Assembly (NCBI GenBank): GCA_018653085.1
Contig: JABIAY010000023.1
Span: forward strand, 1 to 53,916
From: Nitrospina sp.
Lineage (GTDB): Bacteria; Nitrospinota; Nitrospinia; Nitrospinales; VA-1
Reading direction: 5' to 3'
DNA length: 53,916 nt
Part shown: positions 50,256 through 53,916 of the stretch, piece by piece
Numbering within the stretch: position 1 is the stretch's first letter
How the letters are laid out: the number at the start of each line of letters is the position of its first letter
Notes under the pieces: generated by a model
What the model saw: only the letters and a program-made list of their open reading frames with translations
Told to the model about the DNA's origin: nothing
Databases searched by the model: none
Position numbers and translations under genes: made by a program

Positions 50256-51461
50256 ATGCCTGTTTTCCCATCAGCCGTCTTGCGATTTCTCATTACGCTA
50301 GGGTTTTTCATCACGGCTTCCTTTTCCCATGCGCATGAATTTTCCGGTTTTGTAGGTGGCGAAGCACGATTGTTTCCCAACAGTGCCCTGCACCTCGGGC
50401 AGAAAGACGACTCCATCTCTTTCGTTGCCCAACCCGAGTATTACCATGAGTTTGAAAGTGGAAGCAGTTTTACCTTCGTTCCTTTTTATCGCTTCGACAG
50501 TGCCGACCGGGAGCGCACGCATTTCGATATTCGAGAGTTCACCTTTCTCTGGCTGAAGGAAGACTTCGAACTGAGACTCGGAGTCCGAAAAGTATTCTGG
50601 GGCACAACAGAAATCCTCCATCTCGTAGACATTATCAACCAGACCGATCTGGCGGAAAATGTCGATGCCGAAGATAAACTCGGACAGCCCATGGCCAACA
50701 TTTCCTTTTCGCGCGATTGGGGGACTTTCGACCTCTATTGGTTGCCTTATTTCCGTGAGAGAACCTTTGTCGGCACAGGCGGCAGATTGCGGGGTTCTGC
50801 TGTGGTGGACGAAGACCGCACCCAATATGAAAGTGCCGCCGAAGAATGGCACAGTGACTGGGCCTTTCGCTATTCGCATTTTTTTGGCGATTGGGATGTC
50901 GGCCTCGCCCAGTTTGTCGGCACCAGCCGGGAACCCACCCTCCTCAGCGACACCGACCCGGAAGGCAACGCCATCAAAATTCCACGTTATGAACAAATCC
51001 TGCAAACCAGTCTTGACCTGTCCTTCGTCTCGGGCGAATGGCTATGGAAAGGCGAAGCACTCTACCGCACAGGCCAGGGCAACGATGATTATTTTGCCTG
51101 GACCGGCGGCTTTGAATACACCTTCACCCGAGTGTGGAATTCGCAAATGGATCTGGGAGTAATCGGAGAGTGGATGTTTGATACCCGTGAAGATGAGGCC
51201 ACCACAGCATTCGAGAATGATCTTGCAGGCGGAATCCGACTGGCCCTGAACGACTCTGCCAGCACAGAAGCCCTGTTCGGCTGGGTGCAGGATTTAAACA
51301 GTTCCGCCAGGTTCCTGTTTCTGGAGGCCAGCAGGAGGTTCGGCGACCACCTGCTCCTGACCGCTGAACTGCGAACCTTTCTCAACCAACCCGCCGATGA
51401 CTTCCTGTTCGATCAACGGGCCGATGAAATCATGCAAATAGAACTGGCTTATTACTTCTAG
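50256..51461 (+). CDS. Outer-membrane beta-barrel protein linked to RND/LolA-like genes
   Basis: A 401-residue exported protein. The signal peptide ends at SFSHA, about residue 26. The rest is rich in alternating beta-strands (SISFVAQPEYYHEFESG, FEYTFTRVWNSQMDLGVIGEWMFD) and ends in AYYF, with the C-terminal Phe used for outer-membrane insertion. It resembles DUF1302-type barrels, though I cannot be sure of the exact family. The gene completes a compact three-gene operon (4-base overlap, then a 2-base gap), giving inner-membrane pump, periplasmic shuttle and outer-membrane part. The stop codon TAG is the left arm of a hairpin of the CTAGTGG family. Confidence 0.85.
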   Translation: MPVFPSAVLRFLITLGFFITASFSHAHEFSGFVGGEARLFPNSALHLGQKDDSISFVAQPEYYHEFESGSSFTFVPFYRFDSADRERTHFDIREFTFLWLKEDFELRLGVRKVFWGTTEILHLVDIINQTDLAENVDAEDKLGQPMANISFSRDWGTFDLYWLPYFRERTFVGTGGRLRGSAVVDEDRTQYESAAEEWHSDWAFRYSHFFGDWDVGLAQFVGTSREPTLLSDTDPEGNAIKIPRYEQILQTSLDLSFVSGEWLWKGEALYRTGQGNDDYFAWTGGFEYTFTRVWNSQMDLGVIGEWMFDTREDEATTAFENDLAGGIRLALNDSASTEALFGWVQDLNSSARFLFLEASRRFGDHLLLTAELRTFLNQPADDFLFDQRADEIMQIELAYYF

Positions 51462-51476
51462 TGGCGAGCCGCCACT
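51458..51476. repeat. CTAGTGG hairpin spanning a stop codon
   Basis: AGTGGCG-AGC-CGCCACT (51460-51476) is a perfect 7-bp stem with a 3-base loop. CTAGTGG (51458-51464) overlaps its left arm, and the TAG inside is the beta-barrel gene's stop codon. A second imperfect hairpin of similar sequence (AATGG-GCGAA-CCATT) lies about 20 bases downstream. Confidence 0.65.
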
Positions 51477-51577
51477 GGCAATGGTCGAAACTTTAATGGG
51501 CGAACCATTACGATTTCGCTTCTGGATGTAGCTTTTACTAATTGCCTCCCACGCCGAGTGGGTGGTATAAATGAAGT

Positions 51578-52885
51578 ATGCCAATACAACTTTTTTCACA
51601 GGTTTTTCTAGCGTTTTGGGTAGGGCTCCTTTTTGTACCGTCTCCCGCAACTGCCAATACCTTCCACCAACTGCTTGAAGAAAAACAGAAGCTGGAAAAA
51701 CAATTCGGCATTCAAACTCTTGAGTGTTTTCCTTTTATAAAAAAGATCGGCTTTACGGAAGACCAGATTCCGCTTATCGAGCAATGCCTGACCGGTACCC
51801 GCACCCTTAATGAAGCTTTCTCCGGCTCTACAAACCCCAATTATAAAACTATTGGAATCAGCGACCGGTTTCTGAGTACCGCCGGATTTCACACCATCCT
51901 GATCCCCTGGAACGCCACCAGAGATGAAGTTATCAAATTCCTCAACAACCGGCCAGGTCATGCAGAGCAAACGGCCTTCCTGGATAAAATCCGTGGATTG
52001 AAGCAGGGAATTTCCAGAAAACTCAGGATCCAGCAGTTTTATTGCTCACAAGAAATTTCCAACGACCATTGTTTAAAGGGCTACGAAAACCTGGCTTTGG
52101 TAACACTCCCCAACACTCTCAAGGACATCGGCTGGCAGGAGATTGTCATCACGCACACGCGCACCGCACCCGACAGCCCCGGAAAACTTGTCCTGAGCTT
52201 TAATGATTCCCCGGCCGCGATGAGAGAATACCTGCTAACAGATCCGTTTAAGACCTGGAAACCAAGGCAGAAAATGTATGAAAAAATTCAGGAAGAATAC
52301 GGTTCAATTTTTAAAAATAAACTGCAATTGGAAAATCTGGTCTGCGCTGTAGATATTTCGATGGAAGAATGTGAGCAGGGAGCAGACAACCTGGCAAAAG
52401 CCAGCCAGAACACCGGTTTCAGAATGCGGCATTGGGGACGGGTGACTATCAATCGTTACGACACCCTGCTCCAGGGAGATTTTCACGCATTCATCCGCTA
52501 CGATCTACCGCCCGAAGAAATCCAGAAATATTTTTCCCGCAAGGCCCTGAAAACCCAGGTAGCTGAAAAGGCCACGCTCGCTAAAAAACTGGAAGGCCGG
52601 ACCAAAAACAATCCCACCCAACTAAGAGTGGTCTGTGACTTGAAAGGTATGAGGTCGGCTCTTTGCGCCGCATCCTTTGAAACCTTCATCCGGTTTGTGA
52701 AGAAGAACCGCGACTACCGGGTACAATCCCCCTGGGATACCCTCATGTTTGTCGATGGAACACAATTGGACCGGGTCAACTTCGCTCTCAACTCAAGTTC
52801 CCGCGATACCTATCTCTACATCGATGCCAACAGCAATGACAAAGAGTTTTCTGATTTCCTCAACCACCACAGAGAAGGCCGATAG
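51578..52885 (+). CDS. Secreted protein of four ~100-residue repeats, each with a Cys pair
   Basis: A 435-residue protein I do not recognise. Residues 1-26 form a signal peptide (ending PATA). The mature part is four tandem copies of one ~100-residue unit. Cys pairs lie at 50/70, 156/165, 256/265 and 353/363; the last three pairs have spacing C-x8-C, C-x8-C and C-x9-C and are preceded by L-x-I/L/V strands (LRIQQFYC, LQLENLVC, LRVVC). Each unit continues with a helix and a strand (LVLSFNDSP, DFHAFIRYDLPP, DTYLYIDANSND). The repeats have diverged strongly. Disulfides are likely if it is periplasmic. It lies 116 bases after the beta-barrel gene on the same strand and may belong to that export operon, but the hairpin between makes this unsure. 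Confidence 0.8.
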   Translation: MPIQLFSQVFLAFWVGLLFVPSPATANTFHQLLEEKQKLEKQFGIQTLECFPFIKKIGFTEDQIPLIEQCLTGTRTLNEAFSGSTNPNYKTIGISDRFLSTAGFHTILIPWNATRDEVIKFLNNRPGHAEQTAFLDKIRGLKQGISRKLRIQQFYCSQEISNDHCLKGYENLALVTLPNTLKDIGWQEIVITHTRTAPDSPGKLVLSFNDSPAAMREYLLTDPFKTWKPRQKMYEKIQEEYGSIFKNKLQLENLVCAVDISMEECEQGADNLAKASQNTGFRMRHWGRVTINRYDTLLQGDFHAFIRYDLPPEEIQKYFSRKALKTQVAEKATLAKKLEGRTKNNPTQLRVVCDLKGMRSALCAASFETFIRFVKKNRDYRVQSPWDTLMFVDGTQLDRVNFALNSSSRDTYLYIDANSNDKEFSDFLNHHREGR

Positions 52886-52946
52886 CAAAGACTAGATTGA
52901 GCCGAGTTAATTTTTTGCTAACAGATAAATATATTGCAAGTTGGGT

Positions 52947-52968
52947 CCAGCGTCACGCTGGCTAGTGG
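52947..52968. repeat. Short hairpin fused to CTAGTGG at the fliW stop codon
   Basis: CCAGCG-TCA-CGCTGG (52947-52961) is a perfect 6-bp stem, followed directly by CTAGTGG (52962-52968). On the minus strand the TAG is the fliW stop codon and the hairpin follows at once. No U-tract. Confidence 0.65.
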
Positions 52969-53423
52969 GGGGTGGCGGTGGGGGTACGCATCTCATCTGG
53001 AAGCAGGTAATGGCGGGTATCGTATTCCATGCCGGTTAGCACGAATTGTTTTCCGATTCGCTTTTGTGAGTTGATCACCACCGGGGCCACCAGGTTGGCG
53101 GTCATTTCCGTATAGTTTTCAGGGATCGTAACAATGCATCGAGTGAGGAACGGTGCATCCACTTCTAAACCCACCTTTTTTTTATCCTCTTCCATCAACT
53201 TCAGTTTGTAGTCCGGCACATACAAGTGGGGATCGGTGATCACAAACGCCAAATGGGGCGACAGAATGGACTGCATCCATTCCATAGGACTTTCCACATT
53301 CGGGTTGAAAGGAAGAAGGGTAAACCCGGTTTCCTTTTCAAATCCATACAAACCATCGGGAAATTCGATGACCTGATTTTCTTCAATGTCGAGAGTGCCG
53401 AAGCGGGTTGTTTCAAGCTTCAT
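52962..53423 (-). CDS. fliW: Flagellar assembly factor FliW
   Basis: A 153-residue FliW. It opens KLETTRFGTLDIEENQVIEFPDGLYGFEKETGFTLLPF, with the family's FPxGLxGFE motif, and continues with SPMEWMQSILSPHLAFVITDP and CIVTIPENYTEMTANLVAPVVINSQKRIGKQFVL, all diagnostic. FliW binds CsrA and flagellin and ties flagellin synthesis to its export: with flagellin low it frees CsrA to repress. The C-terminus ends in a Thr/Pro-rich tail (TPTATPH). Its ATG overlaps the csrA stop by 4 bases. No other flagellar gene lies in the window. Confidence 0.95.
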   Translation of the reverse strand: MKLETTRFGTLDIEENQVIEFPDGLYGFEKETGFTLLPFNPNVESPMEWMQSILSPHLAFVITDPHLYVPDYKLKLMEEDKKKVGLEVDAPFLTRCIVTIPENYTEMTANLVAPVVINSQKRIGKQFVLTGMEYDTRHYLLPDEMRTPTATPH

Positions 53424-53659
53424 TTTTTGATTTTGTCCTTCACCAATTGAGACACCTTGGTCGGGTCAAATTGATGTGAGGTAGCGGCGGTTTGGTTTTC
53501 TTCTTTGATCCGTAGAAAAACCTCTTCGCGATAAATTTTAGTTTCACGGGGGGCTTCAATTCCTAAGCGAATGTTCTTGCCCTTTACATCTATAACGGTT
53601 ATTTTGACATCTTCATTAATTTTGATGCTTTCGCCGATTTTGCGGGTGAGAACAAGCAT
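53420..53659 (-). CDS. csrA: Carbon storage regulator CsrA
   Basis: A 79-residue RNA-binding regulator. The core is MLVLTRKIGESIKINEDVKITVIDVKGKNIRLGIEAPRETKIYREEVF, with the conserved LTRK, RLGIEAP and RE residues of the RNA-binding surface. The C-terminal extension (residues ~55-79) is longer than in E. coli, as is usual in species with FliW. ATG at 53659 matches the family start; the frame is open 69 bases further upstream, but those residues are not CsrA-like. There is no normal Shine-Dalgarno sequence; in its place lies a hairpin with GGA in the loop (53665-53676), expected to bind CsrA itself. fliW is translationally coupled downstream. Confidence 0.96.
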   Translation of the reverse strand: MLVLTRKIGESIKINEDVKITVIDVKGKNIRLGIEAPRETKIYREEVFLRIKEENQTAATSHQFDPTKVSQLVKDKIKK

Positions 53660-53664
53660 AGGGC

Positions 53665-53676
53665 GGAATCCGTTCC
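53665..53676 (-). promoter_or_regulatory. Candidate CsrA-binding hairpin in the csrA leader
   Basis: On the minus strand GGAA-CGGA-TTCC forms a 4-bp stem with GGA in the tetraloop; the local ACGGAT fits the CsrA site pattern A-N-GGA-N. It ends 5 bases before the csrA ATG and occupies the position of a Shine-Dalgarno sequence, so bound CsrA would block the ribosome. A second GGA is in the left arm. Confidence 0.6.
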
Positions 53677-53726
53677 AGATTTGCTTATTTATAAGAAAAG
53701 CCTGTAAAAAAACTGCTATCGGCGAC

Positions 53727-53732
53727 ATTATA
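53727..53732 (-). promoter_or_regulatory. Putative -10 box for csrA-fliW
   Basis: The minus strand reads TATAAT 67 bases upstream of the csrA ATG. A -35 match at 17 bases is poor (T-rich only). The predicted leader is about 60 bases and would include the GGA hairpin. Confidence 0.4.
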
Positions 53733-53777
53733 ACAAAAAAGCTCTGAAAAAATAATAATTTATAGCCCCAATCCCAA

Positions 53778-53806
53778 TTGACAGGGTTAGGGGGATTGTG
53801 TTAATT
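53778..53806 (+). promoter_or_regulatory. Putative promoter for tRNA-Phe
   Basis: A perfect -35 box TTGACA (53778-53783) is followed after 17 bases by TTAATT (53801-53806), a weak -10. Start would be near 53813, about 25 bases before the tRNA. Confidence 0.45.
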
Positions 53807-53837
53807 TTCGCCTCTTTGGTTGATACAAAATCGTGTT

Positions 53838-53913
<76 letters not shown>

Positions 53914-53916
53914 CTT

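Overview
This is about 54 kb of ordinary-density bacterial chromosome with roughly 38 protein genes and one tRNA gene. There is no phage, transposase, CRISPR array or rRNA. The organism looks like a Gram-negative, diderm, probably motile bacterium: it has lipoproteins, a beta-barrel porin-like protein, an RND exporter, meso-DAP murein recycling (Mpl) and a fliW-csrA pair. The three-copy PCP_red-domain protein, the UPF0182 protein and the many long two-component proteins suggest a Nitrospinota or deltaproteobacterium-like lineage. That placement is an inference from gene content and is not proven by the window.

Layout. 1-8.3 kb: the end of purF, then a minus-strand run gph, mpl, a radical-SAM-like TIM-barrel protein, a canonical radical SAM protein, a redoxin and a UPF0182 membrane protein. 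8.3-19.1 kb: housekeeping genes (BamE-like lipoprotein, PfkB kinase, dacB, a disordered protein, pepF, valS) and a long acidic response regulator. 19.5-27.2 kb: a membrane protein with a degenerate PHP fold, a methyltransferase, an ABC-F ATPase with a duplicated start region, an OppB/OppC permease pair and Nif3. 27.3-40.2 kb: a signalling cluster (three histidine kinases, an Rcp1-type regulator, an HD-GYP regulator) interleaved with an epimerase, a triple PCP_red protein and a giant MFS/spermidine-synthase/TPR fusion. 40.2-45.6 kb: a ferredoxin-type aldo/keto reductase and a YhaO/YhaN-like nuclease-ATPase pair. 46-53 kb: a candidate heme-oxygenase-like diiron oxidase in AT-rich surroundings, an RND / LolA-like / beta-barrel operon and a four-repeat secreted protein. 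53-53.9 kb: fliW, csrA and tRNA-Phe.

The most interesting signals are: (1) a family of tiny GC-rich hairpins joined to the heptamer CTAGTGG, repeatedly placed exactly at stop codons; (2) a 26-bp duplication of the ABC-F start region that makes a 33-codon upstream ORF overlapping the true start; (3) a hairpin with GGA in its loop in the place of the csrA Shine-Dalgarno sequence, as expected for autoregulation; (4) a protein that keeps the ligand pattern of heme-oxygenase-like diiron oxidases; (5) a canonical radical SAM gene next to a radical-SAM-like barrel lacking the CX3CX2C motif; (6) a secreted protein built from four ~100-residue repeats, each with a Cys pair; and (7) dacB, whose promoter places the transcript start on the ATG.

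All calls come from reading the sequence and recalled family knowledge. No database search was run.
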